A stretch of DNA of 64,000 nt from Epiperipatus broadwayi (taxonomy: Eukaryota > Onychophora > Udeonychophora > Euonychophora > Peripatidae), in NCBI GenBank assembly GCA_028023455.1, contig JAQFVV010012395.1:8172498-8236497 (forward strand), given 5' to 3'. Shown here piece after piece: positions 46,146-59,150 of the stretch. Both the position numbers and the translations under genes were made by a program. The notes under the pieces were generated by a model. That model searched no databases. It saw only the letters and a program-made list of their open reading frames with translations, and was not told the DNA's origin. Every line of letters begins with the position of its first letter. The first letter of the stretch is position 1.

Positions 46146-49100
46146 TTTCCCCTTGACTTAAGAGATTAAAGTGAATTGAATGTCTTTATTTTAATTTTTG
46201 ATATCTTATATTTAACATGTATGTGAATAGTTTTATGTATTCTTACATTTCATATTTCACCTTTTACATCTCCCCTCAACTTAACATATTAACTCTTAAT
46301 CTTAAAATATTTATAATTATTATTATTATTAATAATTATGTTGCTATTATGGGCAATTACAATTCCTATTTATTGTAAGATTAGTTAAATTTGGCTTAGC
46401 AAATTTTTTATTTAATAGTATTTCCAATGTGGTGGCTATCATATAATTAGTTTGATTTAAATTATACATTGGATGTAATGTCATTTCTATAATCTCACCA
46501 TTAATCCTATTTTATTTTAAAAATCAACTATACATTTGTTCATACATAAGAAATCTACCCCTAATATTGCTTCATGAATGAGGCCACTTAATATTAAAAA
46601 GATATAATAAATATCTTTGTTTAATGGTCAGTTGGACCAGATTTGTTTTTGAATTAATTTTGCCTTTTTATTATTAGCCATAGTAATATATATTGATTTT
46701 AGAGGTAGGTTTTGATATTTGGACTTTTATCTATCATCCCATTATCTTTCTCTAAACATATTATGTTGGTGATTTGTCTAGTTAATAATTTATTTTTGTT
46801 CCTCTTGTTTATTATGGGTCTTTGAGGAGAGGAACTATTTTCAGAGACCCCTTTTAATTTAATTTATTTGCTACTTTGGGTATATCTTTATCACATCCAT
46901 TTTAAATTTGCATCGTGCACTAGTAGATGCCATACTGTTGGTATTTGAAATTTGATTTATATCAGTATTTATTTTATCTTCTGTATTATTATTACTCTTT
47001 ATTGTTTTAATTTGTGGAAGATTACATCTTTTATGATTCTTTTTACTTTTGTAACTAATAGCATTGACTTGTTTATCTTCCTTGTTCTTTTCCAAGTATT
47101 TTTGATTCATATTTTGATTATTAGAATCTATATTACTTAACAGATCTGCAAGATGTTCATATGTTTTGTGTATTGGTAAATAATAACAATTGCTCAATTT
47201 TTAATGGCAAATTGTGTTTTACAATTCTTATTATTTGATTTTGGCTGAAGTGATAAGTATTGAGAGTTTTTAATTTGGCTCTTTGTCTTCAAAAGAATTT
47301 GGTATAATAATGCCTCTTGACAATCATTATTCCAGAAATTTTTTATTAATAACGTTTGATATTGTTCAAAAGTTTTATGTACTTGGAATAATAATTCCCA
47401 CCAAGATAAAACATCCCCTTGTAAATGGCTATATGCTGCTTAATTGTTCACCTTCTATTAAATTATTATTAACAGAAAAATATAAGTTGAAACTTTTTAA
47501 CTTTTCTATTGGAGCTTTATTTGTAAGACCTTGGAATTTTTTTAATTTCACAAATTGATTTATTGTGTTAGCTGTGGTGGTATCGTTGAAATTATTAATA
47601 TTTTCTTTTTGAAGATTAACAGGTGATTGGGTATTATTATGGGTTACATATCCTTCTATGAAGTGAATAACATTTTCGTTATTGTTTTGTTCCATTTGTA
47701 TGCCTCCCATCTCATTTTCTATTTCATGTTGATATTTTGATTTTCCTCCATTCTATTAATAGCTTGCCTTATACGATTTAATTTACCTGAAGTGGTGTTT
47801 TCTTTCATATAAGATAATTTAATATTTTTAAAAGCTTGTGTGTGTTTTTCTACAATTATTTGTCTTTCCTTGTCATATTCATTTTTGAAATCTTTCATAA
47901 TTTGTTCTATTGCAGTATTTTTATTTTCTAGTTGGTTCAATATATTTGATTGATTTTCTAATAATATTTCAATATTATTTTTATTTTGTTTTATATCTGC
48001 ATCTATCAAATTTTTTTTCATATTAAAAGATTGGAAATCGTTTTCTATAGATTGAATTTTTTTTCTTGATTATTTATTTGAATTTCTTTTTCTCTTTTAT
48101 AATTACTAATTTCTAGATGGATATATTTCATTTCATCATCTATGTATTTTTCAGTTTCTTCTTGATTTTTGTATGTTTCAATTGGAAGATTGTTGTATAT
48201 TCTTTTCATTTCTAAAAAGTTTACATTCCATTTTATTCTCTATTTTTATTTCAAATTCAATAAATCTTTTCTGACAATTAACGTCTTTTTCTTGAATGAC
48301 TTTTTGAATTTTTCGTATTTTATTATCCATGTTAGTCTGTATTTGTGATAGTCATCCTTTAATTCTATTTTTATACTATCTAATTTTTTTGATAATTCAT
48401 CTGTTATATCTGCTTTTAAATTTTGTTGATCAGCTTTCATATCTATTTTCATATTTTCCATCTTTGTAGATATATCTGCATTCATATTTTTCATTTTTGT
48501 ATCATATTTTCCACCTTTGTAGACATATCTGCATTCATATTTTCTATCTTTGTATTACTCATTCTTATGCTGTCCATCATTTGTTGCATCATATACATCA
48601 TATAATTTAATGATGAATCATTATCACTTGCATCCTTTTCTATAAGTTTATCTAGAGTATTATTGGTTTCTAGTCTGTGGATATTTATTGTTGAAGTCCT
48701 CCTAGATATACCTATGTTTTCTTCTTCATTTATATTACATATATTACCCCTTATATATCATCTAACTATTTCATTTCACATATCCTTATCATATCAGTTT
48801 TAAGATAAAATATTCTAGACTGACTCCTAGTAATCATAAATTTAATTTTATTTTAATTATAACTTTATTTATTCTTTATTTAGTAAGAAATTATTCATAG
48901 GATTTTATACTATATGTTTTCCGTTTTAATGTAATTTTATCTTTTCCTACTTTTTTATATGTTATGACTTTAATGCCTACATTTAAAATTATGTTTTTAA
49001 GTGACTGATTCATTTATTTAAATTTAAATTATTTAATTTCAAAGTTTCTATTTATTTTATCATTCATCATTTTACGATTTCATATTATCATTATAATATC

Positions 49101-49213
49101 CTTTGATAATTGAGATTATTCATCGTTATTATATTCCATAAAATTTATATAAACTATGAACATAATTAATGGTAAACTATAGTTTTATGGTTCTAAAGTT
49201 TGAGTGCCATATG
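46146..49213 (-). mobile_element. Decayed gypsy-like gag-protease remnant
   Basis: Minus-strand frames at 48494-48246, 48021-47719, 47710-47429 and 47197-46871 are Lys/Glu/Asn-rich, with coiled-coil-like sections (MKNMNADISTKMENMKID, DELSKKLDSIKIELKDD), as in Gag of many gypsy elements. Further down, at about 46590-46520, GLIHEAILGVDFL matches the C-terminal retropepsin motif of the intact gypsy frame in this window (GLVHDVIIGSDFL). No RT, RNase H or integrase follows before the polypurine-like tract at 46146-46160. At the other end, minus-strand CCATTACATATGGCACTC (about 49225-49208) looks like an LTR end plus primer binding site. Stops and frameshifts make it non-functional. Confidence 0.65.
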
Positions 49214-49609
49214 TAATGGTACGGATATTTCCCTAAGGAAGGAACAAGGTGGTCGCATCTCACAATAATCAGAATTAAGGTCTTCGTATAGGATGCCATG
49301 AATGGAATGATGTAATTATGATCGAAAATTGAACTAATTTCATATAGGATAATTTAATATCAAATATTTAACATAAACACAATTTGAACTAAATTATTAA
49401 ATCTTCACCTTTATTAATATTCCGTTATACTCAGAATTCAAAGTCAGTGTAGGTATTACAATTAACCCCCTTCAGTAGTTTCAATCAATTTTATAGTAGT
49501 AACAATATTTAATATAATCTCAATATATTTTTAAAATTCATTTCAATCAATGTATTAGGATATTAAATAAGTATAATATATGTGTGTGGATATATATATA
49601 TATATATAT
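49214..49609. other. Possible LTR portion next to the gag remnant
   Basis: Starts TGTAATGGTACGGATATT on the plus strand. On the minus strand this is an LTR-like end immediately before the PBS-like TGGCACTC. It does not match the 1.8-kb LTR-like repeat at the other end of the gag remnant, so it cannot be assigned. No gene. Confidence 0.35.
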
Positions 49610-52600
49610 TGTAACGAATATATATATATATATATATTCTAACCTGTAATTATGCATCTTCACTTCCAGATAATATATGATATAAAATAAAACGGGTTCT
49701 ATCTCAGTTAATAATTAATAACTAAAATATTCAGCATTGAAATTAAAATGTTTCACTAGCTCAAATTTAAAATACGAATAAGGTTCAGTTTATAAAAATA
49801 AATTAAATAAATATTTAATATTTTCATGAGACTTGAAGTGAAAATACATGTGACAAGATAGATTACATTGAGCCAATATCCTACAGGATACTACCTCAAT
49901 GGCATAAGAACACCATCCCCCCCTTTATTATTATTTCAAATAACAAACTCATAGTATTTTTACGACTTTATTAACTTCTACTCACTAAGATTAAACTAAT
50001 AATTAAGTCTTAATCTTCTATTTGTAATAATCTAGCTCAAATAAAATAATCTCAGGTTCATAAAGTTTATTTTAAGTTAATAAAAATACGGTAGTAAAAT
50101 ATGAGAAGGGATTTTATGTCATAATCTACAACACTTAAACTAATAATAATAAATAACAATAATAATATTCTTCATGTAATGATATAATAAATACGTGGTA
50201 GCATTTTAATAATCTGACAAACCAAATATGTGTGGCAACTGATAGCATATAATTTAATATAATATTGTGATTACTGATTTATGACCAATAAAATAATGTA
50301 AGATTATGACTATTTAATTATAATGAATACCAATAAAATATTTAAAATTCTTAAAATAATTCTCTATTTATCTTTTTGTGCAAAATTATATGTTTGTTTC
50401 GATTATTATGCATATATCGTGTTTTCATGCAGCGATGTGGAGAAATAAATAACTGACACAAAATTTTTTAAATAACAAAATTGAACAAAGTTTATTACTA
50501 ACGATAAATAAATCAACAATTTATTTACACTATTTACAGTGGATATCCTTAATTTTTTTTACTTTACAGTTTGATCTACCAGGTTATAAAAAAATAATTT
50601 ATATTTCAATTACACCTTTATTTAGATTTAGGACAAAATTAAAAAAAAAAAATGTTACTATTTGGTTTCTCATTATGGTTAACTTATTACAAATAAATTT
50701 ATCTACTTTATTAGCAACAGCATTTTATCCTTAATATTATTAATCTATCTTATTTTTTAATATAGGGTATATGAGCACAGACTTTCAGATGACCCATCAC
50801 TCTCCACTCTATCTAATATCACTGATACACTCAAGCACATATATGCTGAAAAAATAAATAATCACCAATATACGTATTTCATGCTAAACCAGCAATCATC
50901 AGTTGGTCCAGATTATCATCTCCCACACATATATACTATAAGTGCTCAGATATATATTAAGATAGACAATCTTCCTACTTTAATGGACAGGCTCCAATCT
51001 ACTACACCCTCCAACTCTTCAACCATCCATCCAATTGAAAATCTGATGATGGAATGCTCAAAGACCACCCTGAGGCCGAGATTCTTGTCACACCCATGTT
51101 GACCTAAAGTCAATCTGAACCCCACATGTACAGGACATAATCCATTTAATACATGTGCAAGGATGGGCAGACATCTCTATAATGTAATAACTGAAACACA
51201 GGCTTATTATATACCTGTGTGTCTATATATGTAATATAGGGTATATGAGCACAGACTTTCAAATGACCCATCACTCTCCACTCTATCTAATATCACTGAT
51301 ACACTCAAGCACATATATGCTGAAAAGATAAATAATCACCAATATACGTATTTCATGCTAAACCAGCAATCATCAGTTGATCCAGATTATCATCTCCCAC
51401 ACATATATACTATAAGTGCTCAGATATATATTAAGATAGACAATCTTCCTACTTTAATGGACAGGCTCCAATCTACTACACCCTCCAACTCTTCAATCAT
51501 CCATCGAATTGAAAATCTGATGATGGAATGCTCAAAGACCACCCTGAGGCCGAGATTCTTGTCACACCCATGTTGACCTAAAGTCAATCTGAACCCCACA
51601 TGTACAGGACATAATCCATTTAATACATGTGCAAGGATGGGCAGACATCTTTATAATGTAATAACTGAAACACAGGCTTATTATATACCTGTGTGTCTAT
51701 ATATGTAACATAGGGTATATGAGCACAGACTTTCAAATGACCCATCACTCTCCACTCTATCTAATATCACTGATACGCTCAAGCACATATATGCTGAAAA
51801 AATAAATAATCACCAATATACGTATTTCATGCTAAACCAGCAATCATCAGTTGGTCCAGATTATCATCTCCCACACATATATACTATAAGTGCTCAGATA
51901 TATATTAAGATAGACAATCTTCCTACTTTAATGGACAGGCTCCAATCTACTACACCCTCCAACTCTTCAACCATCCATCCAATTGCAAATCTGATGATGG
52001 AATGCTCAAAGGCCACCCTGAGGCCGAGATTCTTAGCACACCCATGTTGACCTAAAGTCAATCTGAACCCCACATGTACAGGACATAATCCATTTAATAC
52101 ATGTGCAAGGATGGGCAGACATCTCTATAATGTAATAACTGAAACACAGGCTTATTATATACCTGTGTGTCTATATATGTAATATAGGATATATGAGCAC
52201 AGACTTTTAGATGACCCATCACTCTCCACTCTATCTAATATCACTGATACACTCAAGCACATATATGCTGAAAAAATAAATAATCACCAATATATATATT
52301 TCATGCTAAACCAGCAATCATCATATTCATATTTAGAAAAACATTCTATAGAAAACAAAATTTTATAATGAGTATTGACTTCTCAAAATATTAAAAAAAA
52401 AATTTCATCTTGCAAAGTCAAAGATGTTACACAAAGTATTATCCAAAATTAAGTACTAGATTTTAGTATTTATCACACAATGTTTACTAATCATAATATA
52501 TTCTTCTTTAAGCCTTACTTTAATATGATATAAGTGTAATCATTAATATATTTCTGTTAATCAATAAACAAAAAATATACTATGCATATTGTTTACATAA

Positions 52601-54900
52601 TTTACTTTGTACTATTGTATTTTAAAATATGCAATACTTATTTTTCTCTTAAAAAAATACTAAAGCATTTAAAATTATTATCACTTTAAAGAAAATATCT
52701 TTGTTTAGATACTCTATAAAAAAAAAAATTATATTTCATTTCCGAAATAAAATTCAAAATATATTCGATGATTCTTTCTTTCCTTAGGATACTTTGGATC
52801 TTCAATTTTAAGTTATAATATTCTGCTCCTTATAAGCAAATAAACTAATCTTATACAAAAAACGATAGCATAACATAAGTTCTAAATTATTTATCATTTC
52901 TCTTAAACATATCTTACTAAATGATGCAGTTACATGAAATAAAGATAGCGAAAACAGATGCGTAGGATTAAGGAAGAAAGCTAGAGTATTACTCTTAACA
53001 TATCTCAAAATCATGGTACAGTGTGAAAAGGTAGGACATTTATCTGCCTAATATCCTCTAGTACAGGGACGATGTTAAAGCTATTTCTTCAGCTTTTTTA
53101 GAACATCAAATATTTAAAGAAATATAAACACTGTCCAAATAAAATGTGTATCTGTCATAGGGCTATGTTAACTATGCTGATAACCACATAAAGACTAAAT
53201 ATTATTTCCATTCCTTATAACATCCTATTTCTTAAAACATCATCTTGGTTTCCTGTTCACTAAGTACTTCCAAGCCACTATCTCAAAATTATTTCTCAAG
53301 ATTTTCCACATCTTACATCGATAAATAACTGTCTGCATTTACAAAACAATAAATAAAATTCATTAATAGTTAAACAATCTAGCTGTTCCACAAGAAAAGT
53401 CTGTCCACTTCATCATTCTATATGTCTAATCATATACAATCTACTTAGACAATATTTGAATATCCCATATCATAAAATTTTTAAAAGAATCACATAATTA
53501 TTTGTTATGTTGGATTATATTACTAAAAAAAAAAATCAAAAAAAATTGTCGTATGCATATTTTCAAATCAATCCTATCTCATAATGTTTTTTAAAATGTT
53601 GTATAAAATGCGGTACATATAAGTAAAAAAAAAAACTTTTACACTTCATTCTTCCAATTTATGGATGATCTAAAGAAAACAAAAAATATACATTATAAAT
53701 TATCAATAGTTATTATTATTACCAATAACCTTTATCTAGTCATCGTGTTCAGTAGGCTTTTCTTTATCCACTTGAGCATTGCAGATATAAAAAAAAATCA
53801 CACCCATACACTTTATATTAAAATACTTTTAGCTAAATTATTAGATTATTATATTATAAAATTTTAATATTAATAAATTAATGTTTTTATGTTTTTCCTA
53901 ATCTTATATAAAAATTTAGATCTAAACTAGGTTAACAAAATAAAAAGAATCAAAACTATAGTTACATATTTTCTTGACGATAGTTCCTGATAAATCCAAA
54001 ATGCTTATTATTTTCTCTAGAGTTTTCCAAAAATGTTCTCCTCTAAGCGCATTAAAGTTTAAAATAAAAATAATTATTAATCCATTTAGTAAAATTTAGA
54101 AAATAATCCTTGATTTTAATTTTTAGGACGATAATATTAATTAATCCCGTGAAGCTTCTTAGTCTTCTCTACCAATATTCTCTGCGTATCTGATGCATCA
54201 ATCCATCTAATTTAATTTTAAAAATATTCGATAAACTTTTAAGTACTATTTGTATTTCCATGGATCCATTTTTTTTATTCATCTATGTGTTCACTTTTTA
54301 TCTCTGTTTCCTTCTTGATACATTTAAACTTTCATTTGGTATTTTTTATATATCATTTTAAAATAAAAAAAAATGTTACCTTCAGAAAGGATATAACATT
54401 TTACTCCTTTGAATATCATATTATATAAAATAATCCATGAAATATAATTGTCTTATTACTATTTAAAAATAAATCTTGGATCAGCCTATAAATAATACGT
54501 TTCAATACATTTTTAGACTCCGTATAATATCCGAGCTGTGGTTTTTATGTACCAAAACAGTTCTTCGGTGAAATATTAATAAAACTGTATCAATAAATAT
54601 TTCAAATATTTCTTCAGTATTACAATTTATATCCATTTTATTTCGTAGTATATCCATTTTTTATTGCGTAGTTTAGGTTAAACTTTTAGATAAAATACGA
54701 CTGGTAAGTACTTTAAAAATTAGAAAATCATCTCCACGAATTTTCTAAATATATAATTTTTTTCTAAAACTTTCTTTTGCAAAAAACACTTTAAAATTAT
54801 CAATTAGTTTTTGCAAAATAAACGATAAGAAAGTACCAAAAAAAAAAAAAAAATTGACTTTCTCCGGTTTCAATACATTATTAATCTCCCCTGATAACTT
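49610..54900 (-). repeat. Large dispersed repeat, copy 1 (LTR-like end in (TA)n)
   Basis: Begins TGTAACG inside a (TA)n run. It shares a long series of blocks with 61100-64000: CTAGCTCAAAT, CATGAGAC, CTACATTGAG...CTCAATGGCATAA, ATCTCAGGTT, a region reading GACA.AA.TTTTT.TAAA.AAC..., and later TTACTAAATGATGCA, TAGGGCTATG and TTTCAGCATTT/TTTCTTCAGCTTTTTTAGAACA. The 474-bp array (50761-52322) interrupts the similarity. No recognisable protein domain on either strand. The right boundary is approximate. Probably a very long LTR or non-coding part of an LTR element, by analogy with others in the window. Confidence 0.55.
50761..52322 (+). repeat. 474-bp tandem array, 3.3 copies
   Basis: Units start at 50761, 51235 and 51709, with a partial fourth at 52183. 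They are about 98% identical, and each contains TATATGAGCACAGACTTT, GATTATCATCTCCCACAC, GTTGACCTAAAGTCAATC and GGATGGGCAGACATCT. A 73-codon frame occurs in each full unit (50881, 51355, 51829), but near-identity of the units explains that. Diverged single copies or pieces lie at 55920-55980, 58584-58980, 59030-59140 and 60790-61000, so the unit derives from a dispersed repeat. The high identity suggests recent amplification. Confidence 0.95.
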
Positions 54901-55982
54901 AGTTATGACAATATTTATAGTCTGTAAGAATACCTATTCCTATTGGTTAATTCTTACTTTAGCTTGAGAAAAAAATTACATATTTTCAATTTATAGCAGA
55001 ATTATATTTGAAAATAAAAAATTATGATGTAATGAACTTAAAATATTATTTAAAATATTACTTTTAAATAAATTATTATTTTATTAAAACTATTTAAACA
55101 TTTAAAATAACTTTTAAAATAATCTTAATAACTTATTCCATTTCTTAATATTCAATTTATCTGTTTTTATTTAAATAAAATATTTAATTTTTATATTATA
55201 ACTGTATTCGTCTTTATTACATTACTTAAAACATTACATACGATAGTTAACTTAATGTTTAATACTATTTACTTTTATGATAGGCAATAATTCTATCCAA
55301 TTCTATAATATAACTTTTAAAATATTTTAAACTTTGTTATTAATTCAAACAAGCAGTGTGTGTGAGAGTATACATTAAAGGTCACATGATTATAACTTTG
55401 ACAGATGATTTTCAATCTATTTCTCTGCCTAGACTAATAAAATTGATACACTTATTATATTATATAAAATAATTATAAAAAATTTGGAAGAATAATTTAG
55501 AAAATATAGAACTAGATATAATTTTCACCATCATAAAGTTTATTTTAAAATATACTATATTAATTTTTGCTTATTAAATATGATTATAAATTTAAACATA
55601 GCATTTATTAAATCGTACGTTTTAAACTATTAAAATCGGATTTTTAAATATACTTTTAATTATTTATAGCTGTGTTATTTAATATGGCCAGCTTCTACAA
55701 CCATATAAAACTTTACTTAACTATTTTTTAAATGATTTTATATACTACATATTTTCTTTAGCTTTAAATTGTACTTTAAAAATATAGTTGACAAACTATA
55801 ATTAATGTATTAAAAGAACATATTCTAAATTTAAATTTTTTTAGTAATTGACTGTTATGAACTATTACTGGCCTATAGAAAAGGGCACAACATATATATA
55901 TATACACTTTATTTTCTTTAAATATAGGAGATTTGAACTCAGACTTTCAAGCTATTTCACTATCCACACTATCTCATAAATA
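54901..55982. other. AT-rich sequence with a 474-family fragment at its end
   Basis: No gene and no match that I could place until about 55920, where GGAGATTTGAACTCAGACTT begins a short diverged fragment of the 474-bp unit that ends at CTATCTCAT near 55977. Confidence 0.45.
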
Positions 55983-58583
55983 AATTAAATAAATTAGAAA
56001 CTTCTTTAAATTTAAAACAAACTTTAACAATATTTATAAATGAATAACAATTCAAATTTATTTAATATAACAAAATAAAAATTATCATAAGTGTTTTCTT
56101 ACATCTCTACTATTTTATAATAGTAAATAATTATTACATTTTCATGTTTGCATAGTAGATATGTATCTCATAACATAAAGAAATTCTAATAATTTATAAA
56201 ATAATAAACAAATTTTTATAATTTACAAATAAAATTATAAAAATACTAAACTCAGCTAATCTTGATTTAATTCATATACAAATAAATAGTCTGCATGAGA
56301 GAATTCCAATTTCATGAGATCATTCCTATGTATAGTCATCATTAAAAAATATAAGATCTTTCATACAAGATATTAGTCATTTACACAACTCGTAACAAAC
56401 AAAAATTATCATATTAATTAAATTAATAATAACAAAATTAAATAATGTTATAAATAAATCCAATATGAAGAATGGTAAAATCTTACCTTCATATTAAATT
56501 TACTTTTACATCTCAGTTCATATTTCAGTTTGTACCTCATTCAAGTCACTTTCATAGAATACCTAAATTTTATTAAATATTAAGAAAAAAATTGACTTCA
56601 TGATCTTCTATTCCTCTTTATTTAGTCTTTCTTAAATGAGTTATTTCAATGGCAAACAGATTTTAGTAACAAAGGAAATAAAATCAAATATTTTTAAATA
56701 ATGATTTACAAAGATAATATGTTTTAATAAAAGTTCATATTAATGTACTATTCATTTCCACATTTGCAAAGTAATGTTCATTAAAAATAAAGTGCTCTAT
56801 TCCTTGGTCGTTCATCATCACAGAGAAAGTCATGATATACAGTTGTTCCAAAATATTCTTGTGTGATGTTGACATTTTCCACAAATGATTTCATTACCAA
56901 TTGGAGTTTTATTTAAATTATATAGATGAAATTTGTATAACTTTAGGCATTTCAGTAAGAATAAGTAATTATATTTGTCTTTGGTTAAAACTATATTATT
57001 ATATATCCTACAACAAGTGGTATTTACTCTCAATGCATTTTTCTATAGGTATAATCTTCTTAAATTAATTTTGGTTTGAGTAAATACATGTTTTCTGAAG
57101 AAATTTATATGTTTCAAAATTCCAAATTAGAATGATTTTATAAGCTTTTCTAATTAATAAAAATATGTAATTTCCTTTTGAAAATATGAATAATATTAAC
57201 CTTTTGATTTAGAGGGACAACAGGATTTCAACTTTTGACCAATTTGGTCCCTGGTGAATTTTTTCATAAGTATTATATGTTAAAATGCATGTAAAACAAT
57301 ATATTTTATTATATTAAATTTTCGCTAAAAATTTTATGGTAGAAGGCAGAAAATTCAAAATTCCCAGTCTTACAATAGATATAAACCCTGCCCTGATATG
57401 TTCAGCCATTGTATGTTGCCAAGGTTGTAAAATGTTTGGCAGTTTATGGCAATGTTTAAAGAAAATAGTTCCAATGACCAAAAATGTCTTTATTTGTGAA
57501 TTTATTATGGTGTTAAATATTTTTTAAAAATAATTTACAGTTTGTTTATTAGATATCAAGAAATATAAATTATTAATAACTTATTTTGACTTAAAATACT
57601 TTATTTTCAAAAAAATATATAACATTATATTAGCAGCAAATGTAAGCATGACCTGAAACAATTTACAAGCTTCATTTCTATGTAAGCATTCTATTTATAC
57701 TTACTAGTATGAAAATATCACAATTTTGCAATAAATATTCAAAAATTTTAAACTTTTAAAGCATAATTCTTTAGATATAAGAAAAATAAATAAATATTCA
57801 TTTGGATGTTTAAAAGTAATAAGAATTAAAAAATATTTTGTTGATTCTATAAACTGAAATATTTTTTTCTAGAAACAATGGTGTCTAAACTCTTTGTTTT
57901 GTTTATGATCTCATTTTTTTAAATATTTACAGAAACAAAATGTTATCATTTAAAATTTATTTCAGTAGTAACCAAAAATATCTATCAAATGAAGTCAAAT
58001 TTATTATTTTCAGATAAGTAATAATCATGTCATCATATATTTTATGTTGATATGTGAGACAAAGAAAAATGTCAGAAAATGCAGACCTATGAGAGAGTTA
58101 AGAATAAGTAATTTATTTACTCTTCTGTTTGAGTGATATTAGAATTTGTTTTCTAATAAAACTTTTATCAATGATCAAATTGTTTAAACTATCAATCTAT
58201 CTTTTAAAAGTATTCTATATTCAAACACACTAAAATTATTGTACATAGTATCTAGTATATCAGCAAAATATAGAATTCTTTAATAAATTATATAATTCAA
58301 TATTTATAGTAGAATCAACTTCTAGTAACATATATTGCATATATTATTTGGTTTTCACGATTTTTACATTCTGTAATTGTTAATTATATTAATAATGAAT
58401 AATTGAATTGAATTTCATTTCTTTTGTATGAGTTGCTAGGCTGCAAACTGATCTTGAGGTTATCTCTATGTCAACATCTTGATTAATGAATTTAATTAGT
58501 TTAAACAATAGTTTTATATAAATGAATGAAAAATAATTATTTTTAATTGTCTTAATAAGACAACTATTAAAAATACTCTCACA
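55983..58583 (-). repeat. 1.8-kb LTR-like repeat, copy 2, carrying a TTAA insertion
   Basis: Direct repeat of 44360-46145, with the same minus-strand start TGTGAGAGTA at 58583. Several small indels distinguish the copies, and an 898-bp insertion (57200-58097) is present only here. Either a solo LTR or the 5' LTR partner of copy 1. In the second case the internal region would be 46146-55982 and include other insertions. Confidence 0.65.
57200..58097. mobile_element. 898-bp TTAA-flanked insertion (piggyBac-like candidate)
   Basis: Comparison of the two 1.8-kb repeats shows an insertion flanked by TTAA at 57196-57199 and 58098-58101; the empty site in copy 1 has a single TTAA. TTAA duplication is the hallmark of piggyBac-type insertion. 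The ends CCTTTTGATTTAGAGGGAC and (inverse) CTCTCTCATAGGTCTGC share only weak inverted similarity, and there is no transposase, so it would be non-autonomous. Chance occurrence of TTAA in AT-rich DNA is the main caveat. Confidence 0.6.
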
Positions 58584-59150
58584 ATATGTATATGTAACCA
58601 TAAAGGAGTTGAACTCAAATTCAACTATCCATTCTATCTTATATAACTGATACACATGACCACACACAATCAAAAAAGGTAAATGATCTCTGATATATGT
58701 AGCACTCATCAGTTGATCCAGATCTTCATCTCTCACACATAAATATAATTAGTACTTGGTTTGTATTAAAATAGCAAATCTTCAAACTTTATTGGACAGA
58801 CTTCAATCCACTCCACCATTCAATTCTTCAGCCAGTGATACCATTGAAAGTCTGATGATTGAACACCCAAATTTCTTGTTATTGCCCACATTATTTTTAT
58901 ACCCATGTTGAATTTAAGCTCTTCCGATCCCTTAAATACACAAAAAAAGGGATTAGCAGGATACAGGCTAAATTTGTAATATTTGATTGAATACAAGTAT
59001 AATTTATATACTTTGAGTTTAGATGAAACCATAAAGGACTTGAACACCAACATTCAAACTCCATTCTGCTATCCACTATATCTTATACAACCCATACACA
59101 CATATGAAAAAGATAAATGATCTCCAGTATATATATATATATATATATTG
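58584..59150 (+). repeat. Diverged relatives of the 474-bp unit
   Basis: Begins with a unit-like CATAAAGGAGTTGAACTCAA and continues through CATCTCTCACACATA, GGACAGACTTCAATCCACT and AGTCTGATGATTGAA; a second start (CATAAAGGACTTGAACACC) lies at about 59029. The order of blocks matches the 474-bp array, with heavy divergence and deletions. A (TA)n run closes it at about 59131-59150. Confidence 0.7.

Noticed and set aside
50881-52050. Three near-identical 73-codon frames in the 474-bp array
   Set aside because: They follow from near-identical tandem units, and diverged relatives at 58584-59140 do not keep the frame.
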